Part shown: piece by piece, positions 11,104-21,645 of the stretch
How positions within the stretch are numbered: position 1 is the stretch's first letter
How the letters are laid out: each line of letters opens with the position of its first letter
Assembly (NCBI RefSeq): GCF_001659605.2
Contig: NC_035167.2
Location: forward strand, 3,968,001 to 4,032,000
DNA: 64,000 bases
From: Manihot esculenta
Lineage: Eukaryota > Streptophyta > Magnoliopsida > Malpighiales > Euphorbiaceae
Reading direction: 5' to 3'
Notes under the pieces: generated by a model
The model's database searches: none
Seen by the model: the letters and a program-made list of their open reading frames with translations, nothing else
Told to the model about the DNA's origin: nothing
Program-made: the position numbers and the translations under genes

Positions 11104-12701
11104 ATGGCTGAAACACTGTCCAGCAGAGTAACAAGCGTCAAAAAAATAGCTGAAACGCCTGGGCTCACCACCATCCCTTCCACTTACACCTTCACCTTCA
11201 ATTCCCATGACCAAGTTGTTTCAGACACAGAAGAGCCAGTACCCGTCATAGATTACTCTCTTCTTATTTCAAATAATCCTCATCAACGGTCCAAAATCGT
11301 TCATCACCTTGGCAAAGCCTGTCAGGAATGGGGATTCTTCATGGTATAATTAATATCGTTTAAGTTTTCACCCTTTTGCTTCAAGTTCTAAAACTTTTAT
11401 GGGTTCCAGGTGATCAATCATGGAGTACCAGAGAGATTAATGAGATCAATGACCGATTCATGTAGAGAATTTTTTGATCTGCCGGAGGTGGAGAAGCAGG
11501 AGTATGAAGGTAAGCATGTATTAGACCCAATACGGTGTGGCACCAGCTTTAATACTTCAGTGGAGAAGATCTTTTCTTGGAGGGATTTTCTCAAGATCTT
11601 TGTACATCCTGTGTTTCACTCACCCAGTAAACCTGCTGGATTCAGGTAAGTGCAATTAAAAATAAAAATAAAAGAAAAAATCTGTCAATTTATGAGCAGT
11701 GGCTGATTCGATAGTTTGATGTGGAATTTGTGGGTGAAAGCAAAGCATAAAACTTGTCTTTTCTTTTTGGATAGATATCAAGCACTTGAGGGACATGACT
11801 GATAGCTCCTTTTCATTCTTGGTTTTTTCCTGGAAAATTTGACTTTTCTGATTAATGATCCATACCCACTTGGTATATGATTAGTGGGTTAGAATCAAAA
11901 TGACCAATTCATCAACTCTAGCAAGTTGCAACACCTAATTCTTTAATTTTTTGCTTTAACATTGTTAATGTAGAGAGAATCTGTTAGAATACTCCAAAAG
12001 AGTGAGAGAAGTAGCAAGAGAATTAGTAAAGGGAATATCAGAGAGCCTGGGGTTGGAAGCCAATTACATAGACAAGGCACTGAATTTGGAGCAAGGACTA
12101 CAGATCAGTATAGCAAATTACTACCCACCTTGCACACAGCCAGAGCTTGCAATGGGGCTGCCCTCTCACTCAGATCATGACCTCTTGACTATTCTAATAC
12201 AAAATGGAGTTACTGGCCTTCAAGTTCAACACAAAGGGAAGTGGGTCAATCTAAATTGCTACCCCAACTCCTTTCTGGTTAACATTGGCGATCAACTTGA
12301 GGTGCATGAAAAAAAATATTTTTTATTTAACAATTGTCGCGTCAGTAAAATAATCTAAAAATTTGCTATTACAGGTGAAATGGTGTTTTATAGTACTTAA
12401 AATAAAAGTTGAAACTGCTCATATTGCTTGGCTGAAACATCATTTTTTGGTATAGATTTTGAGTAATGGGAAGTATAAGAGTGTTGTACATCGAGCAGTT
12501 GTGAACAAGGAAGCTGCGAGAATATCCATAGCCATGTTTCATGGACCATCACTAGATTCAGTTGTTAGTCCTGCACCAGAGTTGCTAGACCGAGAAGGCT
12601 CTGCACCAGCTTACATTGGCATCAAGTATAAACAATACCTGGAGTTTCAGCAGAGCAACAAGCTGGACGGCAAATCGTGCTTGGATCAAGTAAGAATTTA
12701 A
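11104..12701 (+). CDS. 2-oxoglutarate/Fe(II)-dependent dioxygenase, four exons
   Basis: Exons 11104-11343, 11410-11645, 11974-12301 and 12456-12701 join in phase with GT-AG introns to a 349-residue protein, the usual family length. The N-terminal DIOX_N domain (about 50-150) includes the typical W-G-F-F and V-I-N-H-G-V segment across the first junction. The catalytic domain holds the iron ligands H224, D226 and H280 and the 2-oxoglutarate-binding R290-x-S292. It most resembles plant soluble 2-ODDs annotated 2-ODD19-like or DMR6-like/flavanone-3-hydroxylase-like, so the substrate is not determinable. An in-frame codon 27 residues upstream (11023) exists, but the ATG at 11104 follows a CT-rich leader and gives the family's normal N-terminus. 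One oddity is HSDHD, where relatives usually have HSDHG; the ligands themselves are intact. A broken paralogue follows at 13722-14159. Confidence 0.9.
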
Positions 12702-13130
12702 GGTCTAGCTGCTAGAGTTTTGAAGCCTGGTGGAGTTGAGGGGTTTGTGAAATTATGGTTAAATATATGTTAGTTCATGCCAAGTTGAGAAATGTGTGTG
12801 TGTGTGTTTTTTAACAAACGTTGAAAACTTCATGTTGTTCTATCTATACATCTACAAAAGAAGCATCAAGGGTGTGCATGATCTGGATTTTAAATCGAAA
12901 AATTATACTGAACCGAACTTATTTTATGATTTTAGTTTAATTTTGCCCTTTGCTATGAATTAACCAACATCATGTATGGGATCTATACTCATACTGAAAC
13001 CATATTTTATGGTTCAGGAATTTGTTTGCTTTAGTTTTAATTCTGTAAACAATATGCTGTTTTAGAGAGAAGAGTTAATATAAATTAGTGAGGAAAGCGT
13101 TCGAGCGACGATCGACCGAGTGATAGACAA
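12702..13130. other. Dioxygenase 3' region and start of second duplicated block
   Basis: Includes a short TG repeat (about 12797-12809) and, at 13016-13065, the second copy of the segment seen at 9740-9790. No coding sequence. Confidence 0.45.
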
Positions 13131-13252
13131 TGCGAGTGGCAGGCGATGAATCAGCTGGTAGGTGATAGGAGCAATAGGAGCAACAGGCGATTGCGAGTGG
13201 CAGGCGATGAATCAGCTGGTAGGTGATAGGAGCAATAGGAGCAACAGGCGAT
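13131..13252 (+). repeat. Perfect 61-bp tandem duplication
   Basis: The unit beginning TGCGAGTGGCAGGCGATGAA at 13131 is repeated exactly from 13192. Degenerate GAGCGA/GGGAGCAA-type fragments continue to about 13335. Exact identity implies recent slippage or unequal exchange. It has no coding potential that I trust. Confidence 0.85.
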
Positions 13253-13403
13253 TCGAGCGATAGGCAATGGGAGTAGCAAAAAATGGGAGTGACTCAAGCA
13301 ATGGGAGCAACACGAGTGGTAAGCGATGTATCAGGGATGAAGAAGAAATTTTTCCAAAAAAAAATAACTATGAAGGTAAGAGGGGATAGAATTTGGAAGT
13401 TAC

Positions 13404-13580
13404 CTTGTGAATGAAATCTCTGGGCAGCTGAGCATCATGAGCTGTTGCTTTTGAAACCCTCTCTATTAACAAAGCAGTTTCTTTTAGCTTTCCATTTTCA
13501 GGAAGTTTTTCTGCTGCCTCAGCTGATATCTTTTCTGCCATTGTTGCTACCTTTTGGGCTACACCTGCCACACTTTCAAT
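13404..13580 (-). pseudogene. Orphan internal exon, copy 2 (59 codons)
   Basis: An open 59-codon stretch is bounded by an acceptor-like GTAAGTAG before 13580 and a donor GTAACT after 13404. It reads IESVAGVAQKVATMAEKISA, then EAAEKLPENGKLKETALLIE, ending FIHK. The Ala/Lys/Glu-rich heptad-like composition suggests a helical or coiled-coil segment of a small plant protein I cannot name. No flanking exons are evident nearby, so I read it as an exon carried along by the segment duplication, perhaps non-functional. The shorter, frameshifted copy is at 10145-10240. Confidence 0.5.
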
Positions 13581-13721
13581 CTACTTACAAAATCATGTGG
13601 GATTTTTATTTCTTTTAAAATGAAAATTTTCTAATTAAAAAGAATTATTTTTCCCTTTCAAACAAAAAGAAATGGATATTTCTTTTAAAATGAAAGTTAT
13701 CAAATTAAAAAAAAAAAATTG

Positions 13722-14159
13722 AATTTTTCCATTCCCATGATCAAGTAGTTTCAGACCCAGAAGATTACTCTCTTCTTATTTCGAGTAATCCTCATCAACG
13801 GTCCAAAATCATTCATCACCTTGGCAAAGCCTGTCAGGAATAGGGCTTCTTCACGGCATGCTTCATATTTTTAAAAATTTTCACCCTTTTGCCATCAAGT
13901 TTTAAACTTTCATGGGTTACAGGTGATCAATCATGGAGTACAAGAGAGATTAATGAGATTGATGACTGATGCATGTAGATAATTTTTTTGATCTGCCGGA
14001 AGTGGAGAAGCAGGAGTGTGAAGGTAAGCATGTATTAGATCCAACACGAGGTGGCACCAGCTTTAGTACTTCAGTGGAGAAGATTTTTTCTTGAAGGGAT
14101 TTTCTCAATCTCTTTGTACATCCTGTGTTTCACTCACCCAGCAAACCTGCTGGGTTCAG
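13722..14159 (+). pseudogene. 2-oxoglutarate dioxygenase pseudogene (exons 1-2 only)
   Basis: Matches exons 1 and 2 of the intact gene at 11104-12701. The 5' end of exon 1 is missing. Then come an in-frame 18-base deletion after the D-P-E codons, a Trp-to-stop change (GGAATAGGG near 13838-13846) and a lost donor (GC instead of GT at 13856). Exon 2-like sequence (13923-14159) has a stop and an extra T near 13978-13987 and a further Trp-to-stop near 14093. Similarity continues into intron 2 to about 14475 and then stops at the fold-back element. Exons 3 and 4, with the iron ligands, are absent. It is clearly dead. Confidence 0.88.
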
Positions 14160-14499
14160 GTAAATATTGCTACTTTTCTTAAAAGACTTTTTCCTTTTAT
14201 TTCTATATATGGGTCACACAAGTTGAGTATAACTGATAGGTTATACAGCAGGAGCTAACTTCTCAGATAGGAGATTCTAACTAAAATTTTACCTACTTCT
14301 TACAGCTATCCATGATCGACACCTTTCTTAAAAGAGTTGAGATTGGAGAAATGCAATTAGAAATAAAAATAAAAAATCTAACAATTTTTGTGCTGTAGTT
14401 GATTCATTCTTGGTGGTTTGAGGAATTTGTGGATGATAGCAAAGCATAAAATTTTTATCTTTTCTGGCTTCTCGCAATTCCAGATTAAAAAAAAATTCT

Positions 14500-16272
14500 G
14501 AAACTCTAGTCTGAAAAAAAAAATTCCTCGATTAGAGTAAATCAGCTCCCTACGGCACTTACATGAGTGCGGTAGAGTCTACCGTACTTTATAAGTGTAA
14601 ATGCGATAAAGAGCCATCGAAAAAAAAGTTTTTTTTTTTTAAATAAAAAATTCTACCAGGTAATTCAGTCTTATGGTTCTTCATTATCAAGAGTGCAGTA
14701 GAATTTTAAAATTTTTTTTTATATATATATATGAAGTGCACTAGAATTGAGTAGAGATAAGACCCGTCACTTTTAAAGTGCGGTAGAATCTCTGAGAGAT
14801 TCTAATACAATCCTTTTGAAGTGCAATATAAGAATCTTGTTACTGTGAAAACTCCACCCCTTCCCTGCCCCTTTACTTTTCTCTCTTTCGTTGAGATTTC
14901 TCTTAATATTTCTGTCTTCCTCTCGATCCATTTCAACAAAATTTTCTCTTAATATTTTCCCACTCTTCCCGACTCATCTAAACCAAATTTTCTCTCCTTA
15001 ATATTCTCCTCTCTTCAACACATCTCAATAAAAATTTCTCAACTTAATATTTCTCCTCTAAATTTCCTGTCTTCAAAATTTTTTGTCCACTCTCAAACTC
15101 TTTCAAATTAATCTACCTTTTCTCTCTTCCCAACCCTATCAACTAAATTTTCTCATCTTTAAATATTTCCCTCAAACCCTCTCAAATTAATCTGCTATAT
15201 TTATTTCATATTATTGGTGGAGTTGAAATTTTTAATTAAAAAGATATGTTTTATATTATTTTTTTTAATAAAATTTAGATAAATAAAAATTTATTAATAA
15301 ATTTTTTTTTGTGTTTTTGTAGTTTTCACTATTTCGATATTCATGGACGCAGTCGTCTTCCATAAATAACGTATGGGGAATAGAAAAAACTACAAAAACA
15401 CAAATTTTTTTAATAAATTTTTATTTATCTAAATTTCATAAAAAAAACATTAATATAAAACATAACTTTTTAATTTAAAATTTCAACTCCGTCAATAATA
15501 TGAAATAAATATAGCAGAGGATTTGAGAGAAATATTTAAATGTGAGAAAATTTAGTTGATGGGGTTGGGAAGAGAGTAAATGTAGATTAATTTAAAAGAG
15601 TTTGAGAGTATGACAAAAAATTTTGAAAATAGAAAATTTAGAGAAGAAATATTAAGTTTAGAAATTTTTGTTGAGATGAGTTGGAAAGAGAGGAGAAATA
15701 TTAAGGAGAGAAAATTTTGTTTAGATGGGTTGAGAAGAGAGGAGAAATATTTAAAGAAAATTCTGTTGACATGGATTAGGAGGAAGAGAGGAGGAACAGG
15801 GAAGGGGCAAAGAGAAAAGGAAAAGGGCAGGGAAAGGGTGGAGAGAGAAGGAGAGGGACAGGGAAGGGGTGAGGGGTTTTTATAGTGGGCGAGCGCAGTA
15901 TTAGAATTTCTGAGGCAGAAATTCTATCGCATTTCAAAAGTGCGGTAGAAGCCTCTCTACCCTGCACCTGGCAGATTTACCATACTTCAAAAGTGCGATA
16001 GATATATAAAAAAAATTTTTAAATTCTACCACACTTCAAAAGTGCAGTATAAAAAAAATTTAAAATTTTACCGCACTTCAAAAGTGTGGTAGAATTTTTT
16101 ATTTAAAAAAAAATCTTTTTCTTCCTTTACCGCGCTTTTGGTACGCGGAAAAGAAAGTCAGCGGCTCTCTACCTCACTTCATAAGTGCGGTAGACTCTAC
16201 CTCACTTCATGAGTGCGGTAGAGAGCTGATTTACTCTAGTCCAAGAAATGTTTTTTCCCGGACTAGGGTTTC
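14500..16272. mobile_element. 1.77-kb fold-back (near-complete inverted repeat) element
   Basis: The whole segment is two arms of about 830-870 bases, inverted copies of each other around a short centre (about 15325-15395). Ends: GAAACTCTAGTCTG on the left, ACTAGGGTTTC on the right; just inside, GATTAGAGTAAATCAGCTC pairs with GAGCTGATTTACTCTAGTC. Near both ends are repeated small palindromes built on CTACCGCACTT...AAGTGCGGTAG. The open frame at 15610-15885 lies inside an arm and is not a gene. I see no clean target duplication: the flanking 9-mers agree only partly. It abuts a Mutator transposase relic on the right, so it may be a long-TIR Mutator-like element, which is inference. Confidence 0.8.
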
Positions 16273-16339
16273 AAAATTATTATTTTTTTCAACTTGTAAC
16301 TATAAAAAGTCCCAAAATCTACTTATGAGATTTGGCTGC

Positions 16340-17100
16340 ATACAAAAAATATGAAGTCAAAAAGGAGCAGAAGCCACATGACTGGCTGTTGAGAATTCCT
16401 CTGTCACAGTGAGTCGTATTTTGAGAAAATGCAAAATGTGATAATTACACTAACAACTTCACAGAGTCTTTGAATAGCTAAATAGAAAATTTGAGGGAAA
16501 TGCTACTTATTCAAATAATTGATAGGATAAGACAGAGATGCATGTTAAGGTTTCATCAAAGATATGAGAAAGCTACTACATGGGAAGGAAAAGTGACTCC
16601 TAGAACTAAAAAGAATTTGAGAAAAATCATTAATCAAAGCGGGTTTGTGAAGCTTATACCTAGGAGAAATGAGCAGTATGAAGTCTATGAGAGACCATAT
16701 AGATTTGCAGTGTTTTTGGATAAAAGAACATGCTCTTGTGGGTAGTGGGCTATTTCTGGACTATTATGCAAGTATGCTACAAAGATATTGGGTACAAAAG
16801 GGTTGATATAGAAAATTATTGTGACGAAACATTTATTGTTGAAACCTATAAAAGGTGTACAACCATGCAATACGTCCCATTCGTAGTAGGACTTTGGAGG
16901 TAGATGATGAACACCCACCACTTAAAAAGCAACTTGGAAGACTAAGAAAAGCTAGGAGAAGGGAAGATGCTGAGGCAGAATCAACACCTAAATGAAGGCG
17001 AAATGTCACAGTTGTCTATGCAAGGTACAACCAGCTAGGTCATAACAAAATAACCTGTCAAGATGGACCTATTCAGGTAAGTTTTGAATATAGTTTATGA
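16340..17100 (+). pseudogene. Mutator-like (MULE) transposase, C-terminal relic
   Basis: Pieces of a MURA-type transposase in one orientation, broken by stops: KCDNYTNNFTESLNS near 16425-16475, then a 75-codon open run (16515-16745) ending in a SWIM-finger half (CSCG). A TAG follows, then WAISGLLCKYA, where relatives have C-x-H (here Tyr replaces His). A basic segment and a degenerate zinc knuckle (NQLGHNKITCQ near 17030-17060) follow, with its first two Cys lost. The N-terminal and DDE catalytic parts are absent. The loss of both the SWIM His and knuckle Cys shows it is inactive. Confidence 0.75.
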
Positions 17101-17383
17101 AAGTTTTACTTGTAATATTTGTATTGAGAATTAAAATTGTCATTATATTTATTATGAAGGCAAACACAGGAAATGGGAGACAAAGTGGGATAAGTGATAG
17201 TCAGCACGCATGAATGTCCCACCCAGTGTTCTTTTGATCTCAACGGTCAACAATTTGTGGATTGAGTATATATTTTTTGGTTGCTTGACATGTATTTTGT
17301 GTTGATGTTTATTTGTGGACATAGTTATTGTCGATAATATTTTTTTTTAAGATTTTACGTTTGAATTTGGATAACATTGTGGA

Positions 17384-17735
17384 TAGGTTTTTGGACAGCA
17401 TTTAGATATTCATTTTGGACAGCATTTGGATAGCTTTTGGATAACATTTTGGACAGCTTTTAAATAGCTTTTAGACATTTATTTTGATTAAGATGTTGAT
17501 AATCATTTTGGACAGCTTGTGGATGTTCATTTAGGACAGCTTTTGGATATTCATTTTGGACAACTTCTTCTATACATGAGTCATTTTGGAGAGCTTCTCC
17601 TACTTGTAATCACTTGTTGATTTTATGCTTCTAAACTTGATCATGTATTAATCATAATGTGTACATCATTTTGGACAGCTTCATTTTGCAATGGAATGGT
17701 TTGAGTAATTATACTCATTTTGGACAGATTCATTT
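17384..17735 (+). repeat. Dispersed TCATTTTGGACAGCTT motif array
   Basis: At least nine imperfect copies of CATTTTGGACAGC(T/A)T at about 17389, 17411, 17445, 17504, 17527, 17552, 17582, 17666 and 17714, with irregular 15-85 base spacing. It follows the transposase relic and may be part of that element's 3' non-coding region. Function unknown. Confidence 0.65.
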
Positions 17736-17739
17736 TGTC

Positions 17740-18390
17740 TAATTAAAAACACATAATTACAACATATCAGTCTTTCAAATAAGACAATTTATAATTTTTG
17801 GTATAAAATTCAAGTAAATATAAACACTTAAGTTCTTTAATTTTTATATATTAAAACAGATCAGTTTATGAATTCAAAATTTATAGTTTTCTCAAAATTT
17901 TCATCATTTTCAATTTTCTTTGTATCAAATTAAACTAAATACATAACATTAACTCTTTCTTTCTAATACACAAACACAAAATAATTTGAAATTTTCTAAC
18001 CAGTTGCCATTTCTTAAATTTTATGGGTATAGAATTCAAGTAATTATAAATACTTAAATCTTTTAATTTTTATGTATTAAAATAGATCAGGCTCTAGATT
18101 CAAAATCTACAATTTTCTCAAAATTTTTAATATTTTCAATTTTCTTAGTATCAAATTAAATTAAATATATAACATTAATTCCTTTTTTTTTATACATAAA
18201 CACAACACAATTTAAAATTCTCTATCTTGCTGTCATTTTATAAATTTTTTGGATATACAATTCAAGTAATTATAACATTTAAGTCCTTCATTTTTTATGT
18301 ATTAAAACATATCAGTCTCTAAATTCAAAATCTTCAGTTTTCTCAAAATTTCCACCATTTTCAATTCCTCCTATCTTTCACAACCAAAGA
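17740..18390. repeat. 226-bp tandem repeat, about three copies
   Basis: The phrase ATTCAAGTAA at 17808 recurs at 18034 and 18260, a regular 226-base period. Each unit contains TATTAAAACA-GATCAG and TTTTCTCAAAATTTTCA-type blocks. Units differ at many positions, so the array is old. No coding content. Confidence 0.75.
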
Positions 18391-18416
18391 AAATATTACA
18401 AAATAAACACTTTTAT

Positions 18417-18824
18417 TCATTCAAATACCTCATACAACCAAACCATTTTTGCTACTACCACAATCAATAAAAATATACAAATTAACAATAAAGTTTTCAA
18501 ATTTCCTATTATACATTCAATCCTCTCAAGATTTTTTAACACAAATTTTTTATCTTCCTTCACTCTCTTCACCTCATTCTTTATCTCTTTAAGTAAAACT
18601 ACAATATTAAGTCTTGCCTCACCTGAGATAACATTTGCTATGGTATTTAGAGGCTCACACTAACCACGAAAACTACCACAAACATTGTCTCTACAAAAGT
18701 AACAACGCTTATTTGGGTTATCTGCAGATTCTGAAATACGAATTCCAACCCTTTTTCTGCATCTACAGTTAACATTTTGTAATCTTACATCATAAAATAC
18801 CGCAGAATCGCTTGAAGTAGACAT
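18417..18824 (-). pseudogene. GRF-type zinc-finger protein with C-terminal membrane anchor, one stop
   Basis: From ATG at 18824 the frame stays in register for 136 codons to a stop at 18417, broken only by one TAG (codon 55, 18660-18662) where relatives have Trp (F-R-G-W-C-E). Residues 20-58 carry a GRF finger: C20-x-C22, then C41/C44 and C49, with the typical SESADNPNKR segment. A coiled region (about 70-95) and a C-terminal hydrophobic helix (about 108-128) follow. This matches small plant GRF proteins of the At4g04775-like type, which are abundant and often near Mutator-like elements. Here it lies convergent to a MULE relic. A single stop suggests recent inactivation. Confidence 0.75.
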
Positions 18825-19628
18825 CTTTCAGCTTTTGAACATTCACCTTCGGAGGAGAGATAAGAATGAGAAAGGAAAAAAAGAGGATTCAGGTTTTTAA
18901 ATGTAAAAGTTTATTTTATATGTGTTTATTATACATTAGAGTATTTTGAAAACGAAAATAATTTTTAGATATTTATTTTGACCAACTATTTATCTTTGAA
19001 CTAATAGAGAAATGATGGGAGAGGTTGTACATTTGGACGGAATGAAGGCTTAAGTGTTTGGTTTTAAAAATTCAGAGGCCGATCTGTTAATTATGTAAAA
19101 CTTAGAGATTAAAATGTAATTCATTCTTTAATTTATGTGATATATAAAAATTCACCCGTTAACCTCTCAATTTTAAAAAAATAAATTAAAACATCTTTAA
19201 ATATTTTAAAAAATTTATTAATTAATTATTTTATTAATTTTATCTATTAAATATTATTATTTAAATTATATAATATAAAAAAATATATTAATTAGTCTAT
19301 AATTATGTGAAAATGTCTATTATTTAATTGTTTTTATTAGAATATTTAGATTTTTATCCATAATTAAAGGTTAAAAATAATAAAATAATTAATTAGTAGA
19401 ATTTTTAAAGTTTAAAAATTTAAAATTATTTTATTATTTAATTATTTAAAGTATTTTAAATATTTAGAATTTTTAGAATTTTTTAAAATTAAGGAACTAA
19501 GGGATTATATAGTAATTTTTTAATAAATAATAAGTGAAAACGTCGTCGTAACCGGGAAGAATTGCACCGGGGAGGAAGAAAATTGCTGGGGAGAGGAAGA
19601 GTAATGGTGCCAAAGTTGGTGGTTAAGC
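18825..19628. other. AT-rich spacer
   Basis: No gene seen. A GC-richer patch at 19540-19610 leads into the gypsy LTR. Confidence 0.45.
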
Positions 19629-19863
19629 TGTTAGACGTCAGCTGTCAGTAGTCCGGCTGTCAGCGCAAAATCCGGAAACGGTTATCACTTGACAGGTGTA
19701 TAAATCTGTAATTGTACAAAGAATGATCTCTAAAATGAATACGTTCTCGAGTCTTTTCTCTTCTTAGTCTTCTCCGATTCTCTGTATTCTTTTCTTCCTG
19801 TTTTCTTGAGTTCAATTTTCCTTCAGTTTGCATCAAGTGGTACCGGAGCCAAGGTCCTCGGTC

Positions 19864-20760
19864 ATGGCAGAAGGTGTTAGGGCACAGGAATGGAAACGAG
19901 AGTTGTTCACTGTGATTTCAGAGTCAGAACAAAGGCATGAATCTCAGAGGGCAAATCCATGGGGACGTTCAACTTATTTGGAACTTCAATTTCCTCATTT
20001 TGATGGTGAAGGGTTGGACGGTTGGCTTCTGAAGGCTGAGTGTTTCTTTGAGTTATGCAATGTTGCGATGGAGAATAAAGACAAGGTAGCAGCTCTCCAT
20101 TTTGAGGGTAAAGCTTTACAGTGGCATCAATTCTTTGTCAAAGTGAAAGGGGTTGAAGCCTGTGGAGATTGGCAGGAGTATGTGAGGGCTTTGAATGCCA
20201 GGTTTGGAAGCCATTTTTATTATGATCCATTATCAGAACTTAGGAATTTGAAACAAGTAGGTACGATAGAAGAGTATTTAGATGCATTTGATGAACTGTT
20301 CGCTAAAGTTGATATTAGGGAGGATCAAGCTATAAGTTTCTTTTTATCTGGGTTGATTGATGAATTGCAGATGCCTGTAAGAATGTTTAAACCAAGGTTT
20401 TGACCGAAGCATACTCGTTGGCGAGATTGCAGGAGAGAGCAGTAGCTGCATTGCAAAATAAGCCCAAGCCTCGAACCAAGATTCCTATGCAGTATACAGG
20501 TAACTCTACAGTTAGAAATACGGGTCCGTATGTAAGTACAAGTTCTAAGGTCCCCAGTTTTCAAGAGCAGGCTGGGCTGTTTTCCACACCAGCGCTGCCT
20601 AAGTTACCAGTCCCTCCTCCTAGGGTAATAAGCCCTTGAACAGTAAAGAGTTAGATGAAAAAAGGGCAAAAGGCTTGTGTTTGTGGTGTGATGAAAGATT
20701 TGTACCTGGGCACAAATGTAAGAAGAAGCAGGTTTTTACCACGGAATTGAGGAGGTAGGG
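19864..20760 (+). pseudogene. Gypsy gag with frameshift
   Basis: The first part (ATG at 19864) has the retrotransposon gag core (about residues 30-175: FPHFDGEG, LQWHQFF, RFG and YLDAFDELF segments). A one-base frameshift near 20395-20400 ends it early, and the frame shifts to LTEAYSLARLQE. Sequence around 20665-20735 encodes the zinc knuckle C-x2-C-x4-GH-x-C with a basic tail. Stops at 20636 and 20756 separate the pieces. It encodes the capsid/nucleocapsid precursor of the retroelement and is not functional as it stands. Confidence 0.75.
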
Positions 20761-20799
20761 GAAGATAGTGAAGGAGAAGGGAATGGTGAGGAAGAAGTT

Positions 20800-21495
20800 A
20801 TGGGGGAGATGAAGCTGTTCTTAAATACTATCTATGGAGCAGAAGGGTCACAGACTATGAAGATTAGAGGAATATGTGGAAAACGATATATACAAGTGTT
20901 AATTAAATCCGGAAGTAGTCATAACCTCCTTAGCGAATATTATGCAAAGAAATTAGGCTGTGAATTGCAACCGGTAACAGGGGTTTCTGTAGAAGTGACA
21001 AATGGTAAAAATTTGATTTGTAAGGCCAAGTGTCAAAATTTTAGGTGGAGAATGCAGGGGTATGAGTTTGAAACTGAAGCATACATTTTGCATTTGGATA
21101 GTTATGATCTAATACTAGGAGTCCAATGGTTGGCCATGTTGGGTGAAATTACGTGGAATTTTAAAACCTTAAAGATGGAATTTCATTGGCAAGGGCAGTC
21201 CTGTGTTTTGACAGGTGAAGATGAGACAAGTTGGAATATGATCACTGCAACAGAGTTTGAGAAATTAATGGTTATTAAACCGCAATTAGCTTCTGGGCAA
21301 TTGTTGATCCGAGAAGATATGCAGCATGTCAGGGGACAGATGAACTACAAAGCTTTGATGGACAGAAGTAAGAGTACCTGCCCTGAGTTGGATGCTTTAT
21401 TGCAGGTTTATGAAGATTTAAAGAGCCCTCAGGGTTGCCTCCCAAAGGAAGTCATGGCCACCATGTCCAGTTGCAGGAAGTCTCACAACCAGTAA
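20800..21495 (+). pseudogene. Gypsy aspartic protease region, catalytic Asp lost
   Basis: An open stretch of 231 codons matching the retropepsin-like domain. The flap and DLILGVQWL-type helix near residues 105-112 are clear. The catalytic triplet D-S/T-G is changed: codon 20905-20907 is AAA, giving K-S-G-S-S-H-N in place of D-S-G. With that Asp gone the protease cannot work. It continues to the spacer before reverse transcriptase, which is truncated. Confidence 0.75.
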
Positions 21496-21645
21496 ATGCT
21501 AGGTCATACAGTTATGCTTCATTCCAAAAGATGTCATAGAGAAAACGATAAGGAGATAATGGAAGTTAATCGTTCTTTAGAATAGTAATAGTACCTATGC
21601 TAGTCCAATAATTTTGGTCAAGAAGAAAGATAGTTCAATTGCTAG

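Larger units (their letters stand above)
19629..21645 (+). mobile_element. Truncated Ty3/gypsy retrotransposon (5' LTR, gag, protease)
   Basis: A probable 5' LTR (about 19629-19832, TGTTAG...TTGCA, with a TATA-like GTATAAATC at 19698) is followed by an initiator-Met-tRNA-type primer site, TGGTACCGGAGCC at 19838-19850 (usual form TGGTATCAGAGC). Gag, a zinc knuckle, the protease and the first few reverse-transcriptase residues follow (a SPIILVKKKD segment near 21600-21632). The rest of pol and the 3' LTR are missing. The 5' LTR limit is a judgement from the TG start; no target duplication can be tested because the other end is lost. Confidence 0.7.

Noticed and set aside
15610..15885. 91-codon Arg/Glu/Gly-rich frame
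   Set aside because: It sits inside the right arm of the fold-back element; the left arm has the complementary C/T-rich tract and stops.
14491..16281. 9-bp target duplication for the fold-back element
   Set aside because: The flanking 9-mers AAAAATTCT and AAAATTATT agree at only six positions in A/T-rich DNA.
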